Shown here: positions 1-6,825 of the stretch, in pieces | How positions within the stretch are numbered: position 1 is the stretch's first letter | Layout of the letters: every line of letters begins with the position of its first letter | Assembly (NCBI GenBank): GCA_902766855.1 | Contig: CACXFE010000052.1 | Coordinates: 1 to 11,691, forward strand | Reading direction: 5' to 3' | Source of the DNA: Oscillospiraceae bacterium | Lineage (GTDB): Bacteria > Bacillota > Clostridia > Oscillospirales > Acutalibacteraceae | Length of the DNA stretch: 11,691 bases | Position numbers and translations under genes: made by a program | The notes under the pieces: generated by a model | Seen by the model: only the letters and a program-made list of their open reading frames with translations | What the model was told of the DNA's origin: nothing | The model's database searches: none

Positions 1-2
1 AT

Positions 3-1364
3 TTGAAAATCATCATTGCCGGTATCGGCAAGGTGGGGGAGCGGTTGACCGACCGCCTTTCCGCCGAAGGCCATGAAATCACGGTCATTGATCAAAACGC
101 GGATCGACTGGAAGATGCGGTCGGGCAATACGATGTGATGTCGGTTTGCGGGAACTGCGCGCTGATGGATATTTTATCCGACGCGGGCATCGAGGAAGCG
201 GATTTGCTGATCGTTACCACTGCGACAGATGAGGTGAATCTGCTATGTTGCATTACCGCACATTATCTGAATGCCGACATCAATACCATCGTGCGGATAC
301 GGAATCCCGAATACAGCGAACAGATTTACGCGATGAAAAACACTTTTGCCCTGTCTTTCGCGGTCAATCCCGAGCAGCAGGCTGCGGAAGAGATCGACCG
401 ATTGCTGAAATATCCCGGTTTCCTGCGGCGGGATGTGTTTGCCAAAAGCCGCGTGGAGATCGTGGAACTGCGTCTGCCGGTCGAAAGCCCCCTTTGCAAT
501 ATGGCGCTGAATGACCTGGGAACGGTGTTAAAATGCCGGATCCTGGTTTGCGCGGTGGTGCGGAACGGGGTGGCGGTGATCCCGTCCGGATCCTTCGTGT
601 TGGAGGCGGGCGATTATGTTTTTGTGACCGGCGTCCCCCAGGAATTGACCGCGTTGCTCAAAAATCTCGGCGTGATCACGCGGCGGGTGAAGCGGGTATT
701 GCTTTGCGGAGGCGGGCGCGTGAGTTATTACCTCGCCAAAAGCCTTGAAAAAAGCGGAATTTCCGCAAAAATCATTGAGCAGGATCGCGCACGATGTGAG
801 AAACTGGCCGATTTACTGCCGAATGTGGATATTGTGCAAGGCGACGCCAGTTATCAGCCGTTGTTGGGGAGCGAAGGATTGGCGGATTATGACGCGCTGG
901 TGACTTTGACCGGGATCGATGAACTGAATATGATCATTTCACTGTACGGGAAGGAACTGGGCGTCGGGCAAGTGATCACCAAGGTCGGGCATACGGATAA
1001 CAGCGGGGTGTTGGATGCGCTGGCGCTGGGCAGCATTGTAAGCCCGAAAGATTTATGCGCCGCCTCGATTGTGCGGTATGTCCGCGCCATGCAAAACGGT
1101 GAGGGCGCCGCGCTGACGATCCACCCGATTGCCGACGGACAGGCGGAGGCCATGGAATTTCTTGTGGACGAGCAGGCGCTGTATTGCGGAAAACCCTTGA
1201 AAGACCTTTCCCTGCGCCCGAATTTGCTGATCGCCTGCATCACTCATAACGGAAAGACCTCGATCCCGAGCGGCTCTTCCGTTTATCGCCCGGGCGATAC
1301 CGTGATCGTGGTGACCAATAACAGCCAGGCTATCCGGCAGTTTAACGATATTTTCGAGAGATGA
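3..1364 (+). CDS. trkA: Trk potassium uptake system, regulatory NAD-binding protein TrkA
   Basis: TrkA is the cytoplasmic peripheral subunit that gates the TrkH potassium channel in response to nucleotide binding. The 453-residue protein has the usual duplicated RCK layout. The first Rossmann unit opens with G7-I-G-K-V-G12, and D30 closes its second strand, which favours NAD(H). A TrkA_C-like domain follows at about 140-225. A second Rossmann unit begins at G236-G-G with E259 in the acidic position, followed by a second TrkA_C domain at about 370-453. The assigned start is TTG at position 3, because homologous proteins begin at this MKIIIAG-like strand. The window edge hides any ribosome binding site, so a start further upstream cannot be excluded. 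trkH begins 7 bases after the stop, so the two are one operon. Function is assigned from family architecture and is very likely right. Confidence 0.93.
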   Translation: MKIIIAGIGKVGERLTDRLSAEGHEITVIDQNADRLEDAVGQYDVMSVCGNCALMDILSDAGIEEADLLIVTTATDEVNLLCCITAHYLNADINTIVRIRNPEYSEQIYAMKNTFALSFAVNPEQQAAEEIDRLLKYPGFLRRDVFAKSRVEIVELRLPVESPLCNMALNDLGTVLKCRILVCAVVRNGVAVIPSGSFVLEAGDYVFVTGVPQELTALLKNLGVITRRVKRVLLCGGGRVSYYLAKSLEKSGISAKIIEQDRARCEKLADLLPNVDIVQGDASYQPLLGSEGLADYDALVTLTGIDELNMIISLYGKELGVGQVITKVGHTDNSGVLDALALGSIVSPKDLCAASIVRYVRAMQNGEGAALTIHPIADGQAEAMEFLVDEQALYCGKPLKDLSLRPNLLIACITHNGKTSIPSGSSVYRPGDTVIVVTNNSQAIRQFNDIFER

Positions 1365-1371
1365 TACGGTT

Positions 1372-2826
1372 ATGAACTATAAAATGATCGGGCGCATACA
1401 GGCGCTGGTTTTGTTCGGCGAAGCCCTGTTTATGCTGCCGGCATTGCTGATCTGCTTTTACGACCGCGACTGGCATACCGCACGGGCGTTTGCCTGGTCG
1501 GCATTGTTGATTGTGGCGGTGGCGACGGTGATGTACCTGCTGTGCAGAAAAGCACCGCGCGGCTTTTATGAAAAAGAGGGATTCATTTCGGTTGGTTTGA
1601 TCTGGATTGTGATGAGTCTGCTCGGATGTGTGCCGTTTGTCCTTTCAGGGGCGATCCCCCGGTTTATTGATGCGTTTTTTGAAATCGTATCCGGTTTTAC
1701 CACGACCGGCGCTTCCATTGTACCGAATGTGGAGGCTTTGCCGCGCGGAGTGTTATATTGGCGCAGTTTCAGCCACTGGGTAGGCGGCATGGGCGTGCTG
1801 GTGTTTTTATTGGCGATCGCGCCTGTATTCGGCCGCAGAAACGGCTATACCATGCACATTATGCGGGCGGAAAGCCCGGGCCCGAGCGTGGGAAAACTTG
1901 TCCCTCGGGTGCGGCAGACCGCGGCTATTTTATACGGGATTTATATCGCGTTGACGGCGCTCAATCTGCTTTTTCTGCTGATGGGGGGAATGCCGCTGTT
2001 TGACGCGGTTTGTACGGCGTTCGGCACAGCGGGGACCGGCGGTTTCAGTGTTAAAAATAACAGTATAGCCGGGTATAGCCCGTATATCCAAAATGTTTGC
2101 ACAGTCTTTATGTTTTTATTCGGCACCAATTTTACTTGCTATTTTTTGGTGATCCGGCGGCAGTGGAAAGCGGCCGTTACGGATGAGGAACTGCGGCTTT
2201 ACGCAGGGTTGGCGGTAGTCAGCATTGCCACGATCACGATCAATTTGCGCACGGTGTACCCGGCCATTTCCGAAGCGTTGCGGCACGCGGCGTTTCAGGT
2301 TTCGAGCGTGATGACCACTACCGGTTTTGCCACTGCGGATTTTGACCGATGGCCGGGGCTTTCCAAAACCATTTTGCTGACTTTGATGCTGGTGGGTGCC
2401 TGTGCGGGCAGTACGGGCGGCGGTATGAAATGCATCCGGCTTTTATTGCTTTTAAAGAATTTGCGGCGCAATGTGAAAATGGTTTGCTCGCCGCAGCGGG
2501 TACAGAATGTGCGTGTGAACCGCAAAACGATCACGGAAAAAACATTGGATAATACCAATGCGTATCTGGCGGCGTATGTTTTGATTCTGTTGTTGAGCAT
2601 TTTGGTGATCTCGGTGGATGAAATGGGGATCACTACCAATATCTCGGCGGTGATCGCTTGTTTCAATAACATCGGCCCCGGGCTTGAAATGGTAGGCCCC
2701 GCCGGAAATTACGCCGCGTTCAGCCCGCTTTCCAAATTGGTGCTGATCATGGATATGTTGGCGGGAAGGCTGGAAATATTCCCGATTTTGGTTTTGTTTT
2801 CACAAGCCACTTGGCGCAGACGGTAA
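1372..2826 (+). CDS. trkH: Trk potassium uptake system, membrane channel subunit TrkH
   Basis: This is the membrane-embedded potassium-translocating subunit (TrkH/KtrB superfamily), gated by the TrkA product encoded just upstream. The 484-residue protein is highly hydrophobic, with about ten or more membrane segments. All four pore-loop signatures of the family are visible: T110-T-T-G113, G218-T-A-G-T-G-G224, T315-T-T-G318-F and N432-N-I-G435-P-G. The four filter glycines are therefore intact, so an active transporter is expected. A glycine-rich loop, ACAGSTGGGMK, lies between repeats three and four, as is usual in TrkH. The C-terminus ends GRLEIFPILVLF plus a short basic tail, typical of full-length members. 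ATG at 1372 is 7 bases after trkA, with only a weak purine-rich site (GAGAGA) ahead, so translational coupling is likely. Its stop is 11 bases before the rpe start. Confidence 0.95.
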   Translation: MNYKMIGRIQALVLFGEALFMLPALLICFYDRDWHTARAFAWSALLIVAVATVMYLLCRKAPRGFYEKEGFISVGLIWIVMSLLGCVPFVLSGAIPRFIDAFFEIVSGFTTTGASIVPNVEALPRGVLYWRSFSHWVGGMGVLVFLLAIAPVFGRRNGYTMHIMRAESPGPSVGKLVPRVRQTAAILYGIYIALTALNLLFLLMGGMPLFDAVCTAFGTAGTGGFSVKNNSIAGYSPYIQNVCTVFMFLFGTNFTCYFLVIRRQWKAAVTDEELRLYAGLAVVSIATITINLRTVYPAISEALRHAAFQVSSVMTTTGFATADFDRWPGLSKTILLTLMLVGACAGSTGGGMKCIRLLLLLKNLRRNVKMVCSPQRVQNVRVNRKTITEKTLDNTNAYLAAYVLILLLSILVISVDEMGITTNISAVIACFNNIGPGLEMVGPAGNYAAFSPLSKLVLIMDMLAGRLEIFPILVLFSQATWRRR

Positions 2827-2837
2827 GGAGAGAAAAA

Positions 2838-3485
2838 ATGGCAGTTAAAGTATCACCCTCGGTTTTAACAGCGGATTTCCTGGAATTGGACGGCGAACTG
2901 AAAAAATTGGAAGCGGCGGGAACGGATATGATTCATCTGGATGTGATGGACGGGATTTTTGTGCCGAACATTTCTTTCGGTGTTCCGCTGATCCGGTCGA
3001 TCAAGAAACATACGAATTTGCCGCTGGATGTGCATTTGATGATCGACCGCCCCCACCGCTATCTTCGGGACTTCGCGGCGGTGGCGGACTATCTCGGTTT
3101 TCATTATGAAGCGGGAAGCGATGTGGCTGAAACGCTGAAAGAAATCCGGGCGCTCGGCTGCAAACCGTGCCTTACGATCAAACCTTGCACGGCGCCGGAA
3201 GAAATTTTTCCGTTTCTTCCGCTTTGCGATATGGTGTTGGTGATGTCGGTCGAGCCGGGATTCGGCGGGCAGAAATTCATGCCTTCGGCGCTTGAAAAAC
3301 TATCCGCACTGCGGGCGGAATGCGCAAGGCGGGGGCTTGCCGTTGAATTGGAAGTGGACGGCGGCATCAACGGCGAAACGGCGCCTCTCGCCGTGCAGGC
3401 GGGCGCCACGGTGCTGGTAGCGGGCAGTTATGTTTTTTCAGATCAGATGGAAGAGCGGGTCAGATTTTTAAAAAGTCTTTCATAA
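2838..3485 (+). CDS. rpe: Ribulose-phosphate 3-epimerase
   Basis: Rpe interconverts D-ribulose 5-phosphate and D-xylulose 5-phosphate in the cytoplasmic pentose phosphate pathway. It is a metal-dependent TIM-barrel enzyme. From ATG 2838 the protein has 215 residues, normal for the family. Visible signatures are the N-terminal SPSVLTADF strand, H33 and D35 in IHLDVMDGIFVPNISFG, H66 in DVHLM, the phosphate-loop segment VMSVEPGFGGQKFMP, and the EVDGGIN strand carrying the second catalytic aspartate. The start at 2838 is preferred over an in-frame ATG at 2811, because a strong AAGGAGAG site lies just before it and 2811 lies inside trkH. The gene follows trkH by 11 bases, an arrangement that looks like simple operon fusion rather than functional linkage. 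Its last 26 bases overlap the 3' end of the opposite-strand gene. Confidence 0.95.
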   Translation: MAVKVSPSVLTADFLELDGELKKLEAAGTDMIHLDVMDGIFVPNISFGVPLIRSIKKHTNLPLDVHLMIDRPHRYLRDFAAVADYLGFHYEAGSDVAETLKEIRALGCKPCLTIKPCTAPEEIFPFLPLCDMVLVMSVEPGFGGQKFMPSALEKLSALRAECARRGLAVELEVDGGINGETAPLAVQAGATVLVAGSYVFSDQMEERVRFLKSLS

Positions 3486-3792
3486 ACGCGGAGCCGACTT
3501 GCCGCACGGCATCCCGCCCGATCAACAGGCGGCCGTGTTCTTCGGTGTAAGCGATTTCGGAAAGGGACTCGCTTTGCCGCAGGCAAAATTCTCCGCAGGA
3601 AAGCGGATCGATCCGCTGTGCGGCGTCAAAAAGCAGCCGATAGCGGTTTTCTACACGGTATAGCCGGCTGCCGCGACAAGGTTGATGCCGGGATAACAGC
3701 ATGACGGCACAGGCGGCGAGCGAATCAAAATCCGCAAATTCCACCATTCTGGGCCGGGGCGGCTCGGCACGGGTGATTTGATGGACGCGCAT
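3460..3792 (-). CDS. MecA C-terminal-domain-like protein, possible ClpC adaptor
   Basis: This 110-residue protein resembles the C-terminal domain of the ClpC adaptor MecA. As I recall the Bacillus subtilis protein, the matching landmarks are F19-x-D-F22-D at the start of the domain, S42-x-L-Y45-x-x-E-N-R-Y51-x-L in the middle, and EEHGRLLIGRDAV near the end (MecA: EEYGKLIISEHAL). In MecA this domain binds ClpC, while the N-terminal domain binds substrates. Here only an MRVHQI-like start and a short proline-rich linker precede the domain. The start was chosen at 3792: the GGAGG site lies 7 bases before that ATG but only 1 base before the alternative ATG at 3798, which would add two residues. 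The gene fills an otherwise empty gap, and its 3' end overlaps rpe by 26 bases. The domain call is fairly secure; the adaptor role is inferred, and a role in competence is not implied. Confidence 0.68.
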   Translation of the reverse strand: MRVHQITRAEPPRPRMVEFADFDSLAACAVMLLSRHQPCRGSRLYRVENRYRLLFDAAQRIDPLSCGEFCLRQSESLSEIAYTEEHGRLLIGRDAVRQVGSAFMKDFLKI

Positions 3793-3825
3793 AGGCATTC
3801 CTCCGTTAAAAAAACGGTTTTCAGG

Positions 3826-3832
3826 GTATACT
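3826..3832 (+). promoter_or_regulatory. Possible sigma-A -10 element upstream of the small membrane gene
   Basis: TATACT at 3827-3832 matches the sigma-A -10 consensus at five of six positions. No good -35 is present at 16-18 bases; the best is TTAAAA at 3806-3811 with a short 15-base spacer. Transcription would start only about 10 bases before the ATG at 3850. The central GTATAC (3826-3831) is palindromic. This is the only promoter-like element I see for the 3850-5476 gene pair, and it is weak. Confidence 0.3.
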
Positions 3833-3849
3833 GTGTGGGGGGATGGATC

Positions 3850-3963
3850 ATGCAGAATAAGAACGGATGGCGAACTTTTGTGATTGCCGCGGCTTTGACG
3901 GCGGCGGCGATCTTTTTATTGGCAGTCGGATATATTTCCGCCGGCTATTTTTTCGGCGGGTGA
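3850..3963 (+). CDS. Small single-pass membrane protein (37 residues)
   Basis: The family is not recognised. From ATG 3850 the peptide has a short polar, positively charged N-terminus (MQNKNGWR) and one long hydrophobic helix spanning about residues 9-35, ending in a glycine/aromatic stretch. This fits a single transmembrane segment with a cytoplasmic N-terminus by the positive-inside rule. A G-rich site, GGGGGG at 3837-3842, sits 7 bases before the ATG. In-frame ATG codons further upstream (3778, 3781) would add residues lying inside the opposite-strand gene and have no clear ribosome binding site, so the short form is preferred. The stop is 16 bases before the phosphohexomutase start, so the two are likely co-transcribed. 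It could be a real small protein or a chance open frame; conservation would decide. Confidence 0.45.
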   Translation: MQNKNGWRTFVIAAALTAAAIFLLAVGYISAGYFFGG

Positions 3964-3979
3964 CAGAAAGGACAGCAAA

Positions 3980-5476
3980 ATGAAATACGATCATCTCAAA
4001 AGCGGTACGGATATCCGGGGCGTGGCAAGCCCGCTCGGAGGAAAAGAAGTGACTTTGACGGAAGAAGCGGTATACGATTTGGTTTCCGCTTTTACGGTTT
4101 GGTATGTCAACCGCTTTGAAAAAGACCCCGCCGCATTGACTTTTGCGGTTGGCAGAGATTCCAGGATCACCGGTGAAAAAATCGCTGAAACCGTGCGAAA
4201 AGCCTTGATCGAGGCGGGTATTTCGGTGCTGGATTGCGGGCTGGCTTCCACCCCGGCGATGTTTATGACAACGGTGGATCTGGCGGCCGACGCCGCCGTG
4301 CAAATCACCGCGAGCCATCATCCTTTTGATCGTAACGGGTTAAAATTTTTCCTGCCAAGCGGCGGGTTGGATGCTTCGGAACTGGCGGAAGTGGTTGCAA
4401 TCGCCGATTGCGGGGAATCGCTCATATGTAATACGCGCGGTCAGGTTAAAGCGGTAGATTATATGCGGCAATATGCGGCGGGATTGCGCCGTATGATCTG
4501 TGAAGCCGTTGGCAAAAGAGAGGAAGAAAAACCGCTTGCCGGGTATCATCTGATCGTGGACGCCGGGAACGGCGCCGGCGGTTTTTACGCGTATGAGGTT
4601 TTAGAAAAACTCGGTGCGGATATTACAGGCAGCCAGTTTTTAGAGCCGGACGGCCGCTTCCCGAACCATATTCCGAACCCCGAGAACGAAGAGGCAATGG
4701 CCAGTATTTGCGCCGCGGTCAAGGCAAACCGCGCCGATCTCGGCATTATTTTTGATACCGATGTTGACCGCGCGGGCTGTGTCGGTGCGGACGGAAGCGA
4801 AATCAACCGCAACCGCCTGATCGCACTGGCAGCCTATATTGCCGCGGAAGGGCGCAAGGATTTTACGGTGGTGACCGATTCCGTTACCAGCGACGGGCTG
4901 AAAACCTATATTGAAAAAACATTGGGCGGCACACATTATCGGTATCGCCGGGGTTATAAAAATGTAATCGACAAGGCGAAAGAACTGTGTGCGCAGGGCG
5001 TCAACTGCCCGCTGGCAATCGAAACTTCGGGGCATGCCGCACTGCGGGAAAACTATTTTTTGGATGACGGCGCTTATTTAGTTACCAAAATCGTGATCGA
5101 ACTGGCAAAGGGGCATTCTATCGAAAAACTGTTAGAGCCGCTTGCTTTGCCGGCGGAGGAAACCGAATTGCGCTTTGCGATCAAAGCGGAAGATTTCGCC
5201 GCTTACGGCAACGAAGTGTTGGAGAAACTGAACGCGTATGCCGCTGCCCGCCCGGATTATAAATTGGCGGATGACAGCCGCGAAGGAGTCAGAATTTCCA
5301 CCAAAAACGGGTTTTTCCTGTTGCGGCTTTCCGTGCATGATCCGGTGATGCCGATCAATTTTGAAAGCAATGTGCCGGGCGGCATCCGAGAAGATATAAA
5401 CGGGATCCGAGCCTTTTTCAAGCAATTTGATTTACTGGATACTTCTGTGCTGGATGATCATGCTATGCTGAAATAA
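3980..5476 (+). CDS. Phosphomannomutase/phosphoglucomutase-family phosphohexomutase
   Basis: This enzyme moves phosphate between C6 and C1 of a hexose phosphate (mannose and/or glucose), feeding nucleotide-sugar synthesis for envelope polysaccharides. The four-domain alpha-D-phosphohexomutase pattern is complete over 498 residues: R9-like SGTDIRGVAS at the N-terminus, the phosphoserine loop I-T-A-S112-H-H-P, the metal loop D259-T-D261-V-D263-R, the sugar-binding loop E348-T-S-G-H352, and a C-terminal phosphate-binding region with REGVRIS at about 434. The serine loop reads TASHHPFDRNG rather than the common TASHNP. This resembles a subfamily with TASHLP-type loops and a following RNG motif, so the change is probably a subfamily marker, not damage. 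ATG 3980 has an AAAGGA site about 8 bases upstream. Substrate preference cannot be read from the sequence. A strong terminator follows the stop. Confidence 0.92.
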   Translation: MKYDHLKSGTDIRGVASPLGGKEVTLTEEAVYDLVSAFTVWYVNRFEKDPAALTFAVGRDSRITGEKIAETVRKALIEAGISVLDCGLASTPAMFMTTVDLAADAAVQITASHHPFDRNGLKFFLPSGGLDASELAEVVAIADCGESLICNTRGQVKAVDYMRQYAAGLRRMICEAVGKREEEKPLAGYHLIVDAGNGAGGFYAYEVLEKLGADITGSQFLEPDGRFPNHIPNPENEEAMASICAAVKANRADLGIIFDTDVDRAGCVGADGSEINRNRLIALAAYIAAEGRKDFTVVTDSVTSDGLKTYIEKTLGGTHYRYRRGYKNVIDKAKELCAQGVNCPLAIETSGHAALRENYFLDDGAYLVTKIVIELAKGHSIEKLLEPLALPAEETELRFAIKAEDFAAYGNEVLEKLNAYAAARPDYKLADDSREGVRISTKNGFFLLRLSVHDPVMPINFESNVPGGIREDINGIRAFFKQFDLLDTSVLDDHAMLK

Positions 5477-5494
5477 GCGGGTTTAAACAATTTG

Positions 5495-5533
5495 ACTGCC
5501 TCTTCAAGCAGAACTTGAAGGGGCAGTTTTTTT
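5495..5533 (+). terminator. Strong intrinsic terminator after the phosphohexomutase gene
   Basis: The arms 5495-5508 (ACTGCCTCTTCAAG) and 5514-5527 (CTTGAAGGGGCAGT) pair over 14 base pairs with one U-G wobble and a 5-base loop. A run of T from 5527 to 5533 follows. It lies 18 bases after the plus-strand stop. On the opposite strand the tail is only weakly T-rich, so termination is mainly for the plus strand, though it may also slow readthrough from the convergent gene ending at 5537. Confidence 0.93.
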
Positions 5534-5536
5534 GTG

Positions 5537-6352
5537 TCAGTCAGCACAGCCGCAACCACAGTTGTTATCGGGATTGGAAGGGCGCGGCGGGAAGAAATCA
5601 TCGGTAGGGAAGGCGATACGGCTGAAGGTATCGCACGGCTGATCGGTTGTATCTTCGCACTGCTTTTCGGGGATGCAGAAGTCATACACCGGGATCAGCA
5701 TTTGCACATTACGGATCAACTGAATGATCGAGAACAGCCCGATCGAAGCGTAAATGGTGGGGGTGCCTTCTTCCAGTTGCGTTACGACATTGCCGCCGAG
5801 CGCCTTGGTGATGCTTTCGGGAATATAGCGTACATTTTCGTAGCAATCCCGGATCTCGCCGAGCCGGGCGGACAAAACAACCGGTTCTACGGTGCGTACA
5901 ACGCATTTCGGCATATTGGAACTTTGGATCGAATTGCGGGAAACGGAGTCTTCGGCTTCCGCGGGAATGCTGGAAAAGGATCGCACATTGCCTTCACTGC
6001 CGAATAAAATGACCTTTTTGTTGAAGGAAGAAATACCGGTGATCCCGGTGGGATCGGCAAACGGTTCGGTGAAAACATCGAAATCCAGCAGGAAGAAGAA
6101 GGTGATATCACACGAATAATATCCCTTGTTGAAATTGACCGGCTCCACATCAATATAAACATTAAGTATTTCCGCCGAGCGAAGCCGTGCGCTGATGGCG
6201 TTGTTGATGGTTTCCTGATCTTCGGGAAGGAAGAAACAGCGCAGATCTTCCAAGCAATCGCGATCACAGCAAGAATCATAGACGCGGCCGGCATCTACGC
6301 AAACGGCTTCACGAAAGTTGTTTGCGGCGGCGGTGGTGTTGTTATCTGCCAT
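5537..6352 (-). CDS. Conserved-looking Cys-rich protein of unknown function
   Basis: I cannot assign a named family, although the pattern recalls uncharacterised proteins of spore-forming Clostridia. The 271-residue protein has an N-terminal cysteine cluster: C18, then Y25-D-S-C28-C29-D-R-D-C33-L-E-D-L-R-C39. A mixed, mostly soluble core follows with KKVILFGSEGNV near the middle and a hydrophobic stretch around IYASIGLFSIIQLIRNVQMLIPVYDFCIPEKQC. The C-terminus is Pro/Asn rich and ends C265-G-C267-G-C269-A-D. There is no signal peptide. The start at 6352 has a perfect AGGAGG (6365-6360 on the minus strand) 7 bases away. A sigma-K-like promoter candidate precedes it. Cysteine clusters at both ends plus a spoIVA neighbour would suit a spore-envelope protein cross-linked by disulfides or binding metal; this role is inference only. 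That it is a real gene is nearly certain. Confidence 0.85.
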   Translation of the reverse strand: MADNNTTAAANNFREAVCVDAGRVYDSCCDRDCLEDLRCFFLPEDQETINNAISARLRSAEILNVYIDVEPVNFNKGYYSCDITFFFLLDFDVFTEPFADPTGITGISSFNKKVILFGSEGNVRSFSSIPAEAEDSVSRNSIQSSNMPKCVVRTVEPVVLSARLGEIRDCYENVRYIPESITKALGGNVVTQLEEGTPTIYASIGLFSIIQLIRNVQMLIPVYDFCIPEKQCEDTTDQPCDTFSRIAFPTDDFFPPRPSNPDNNCGCGCAD

Positions 6353-6397
6353 GGAAATGCCTCCTGATTAGTAGATTTGAAGTTTTTGCTTCACTAT

Positions 6398-6424
6398 CAT
6401 CATATGAGGGTTTTCGGATTCGGT
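6398..6424 (-). promoter_or_regulatory. Candidate mother-cell (sigma-K-like) promoter for the Cys-rich gene
   Basis: Read on the minus strand, AC at 6424-6423 is followed after 16 bases by CATATGATG (6406-6398). This fits the sigma-K pattern AC-N16-CATANNNTA except for the last base. The distance from the -10 to the ATG at 6352 is about 46 bases. The -10 also resembles the sigma-E CATACANT box, but no convincing sigma-E -35 is present at 14-15 bases. It is short and degenerate, so chance is possible. Confidence 0.35.
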
Positions 6425-6505
6425 GAAACAGAAAGCAAGTCCTTTTATGTCGGGAAGAAAAAACGGTATATTGAGGGCGGCCATAGATGGGGAAAGGGGG
6501 CGTGT

Positions 6506-6811
6506 ATGGAAGAACAGTTCATGGAGCGATTGGCCAAGTGCGAGGCCAATGAATCCAATATTTTCCACCAACTCACCGAAATAAAATCCGAAGTGAAAGA
6601 TATTCGCCGCTTGACCAGCGCGGTGGAAAAATTAGCGGTACAAACCAAAAACACCGTACAAAAGATCGACGGGATCGACCGTCGCCTCGGTACGGTGGAG
6701 CAAAAACCGGCGGAAAATTTTCGCCATTATAAGCGCGTGATCGTGGATTGCGTACTGACGGGCGCCTTGGGCGCGCTGATCGGCGCGTTCGCGGCGTATA
6801 TTTTGAAATAA
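6506..6811 (+). CDS. XhlA-like coiled-coil membrane protein (phage lysis accessory type)
   Basis: The 101-residue protein has the architecture of phage hemolysin XhlA: a long charged, coiled-coil-prone segment at about residues 1-72, rich in Glu/Lys with regularly spaced I/L/V (EIKSEVKDIRRL, KIDGIDRRLGTVEQ), then one C-terminal transmembrane helix at about 79-100. XhlA proteins associate with holins in phage lysis modules such as PBSX. The ATG at 6506 was chosen because AAAGGGGG lies 5 bases ahead; the same frame is open from 6377, but the extra N-terminus is not XhlA-like. The holin gene starts 14 bases after the stop, so the two form one unit. Sequence similarity to XhlA is general rather than motif-based, so the name rests on architecture and on the holin partner. 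No phage structural genes are nearby. Confidence 0.72.
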   Translation: MEEQFMERLAKCEANESNIFHQLTEIKSEVKDIRRLTSAVEKLAVQTKNTVQKIDGIDRRLGTVEQKPAENFRHYKRVIVDCVLTGALGALIGAFAAYILK

Positions 6812-6825
6812 GGGGGAAAAAGAAG

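Noticed and set aside
3803..3821. Small hairpin CCGTT/AACGG followed by TTTT on the plus strand
   Set aside because: The stem is only 5 pairs with an A-rich loop, and it overlaps the minus-strand ribosome binding site. It is too weak to call a terminator.
5534..6007. Plus-strand open frame of 157 codons
   Set aside because: It is antisense to the 271-residue Cys-rich gene, which has a perfect AGGAGG site and a coherent protein. The plus-strand frame has no convincing start site and starts within the gap after the terminator.
6466..6489. GTATATT followed by CATAGATG ahead of the XhlA-like gene, looking like sigma-E boxes
   Set aside because: The spacer is only 9 bases, whereas sigma-E promoters need about 14-15.
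6377..6505. N-terminal extension of the XhlA-like protein
   Set aside because: The extra 43 residues cross the divergent promoter region and do not look like XhlA; ATG 6506 has the ribosome binding site.
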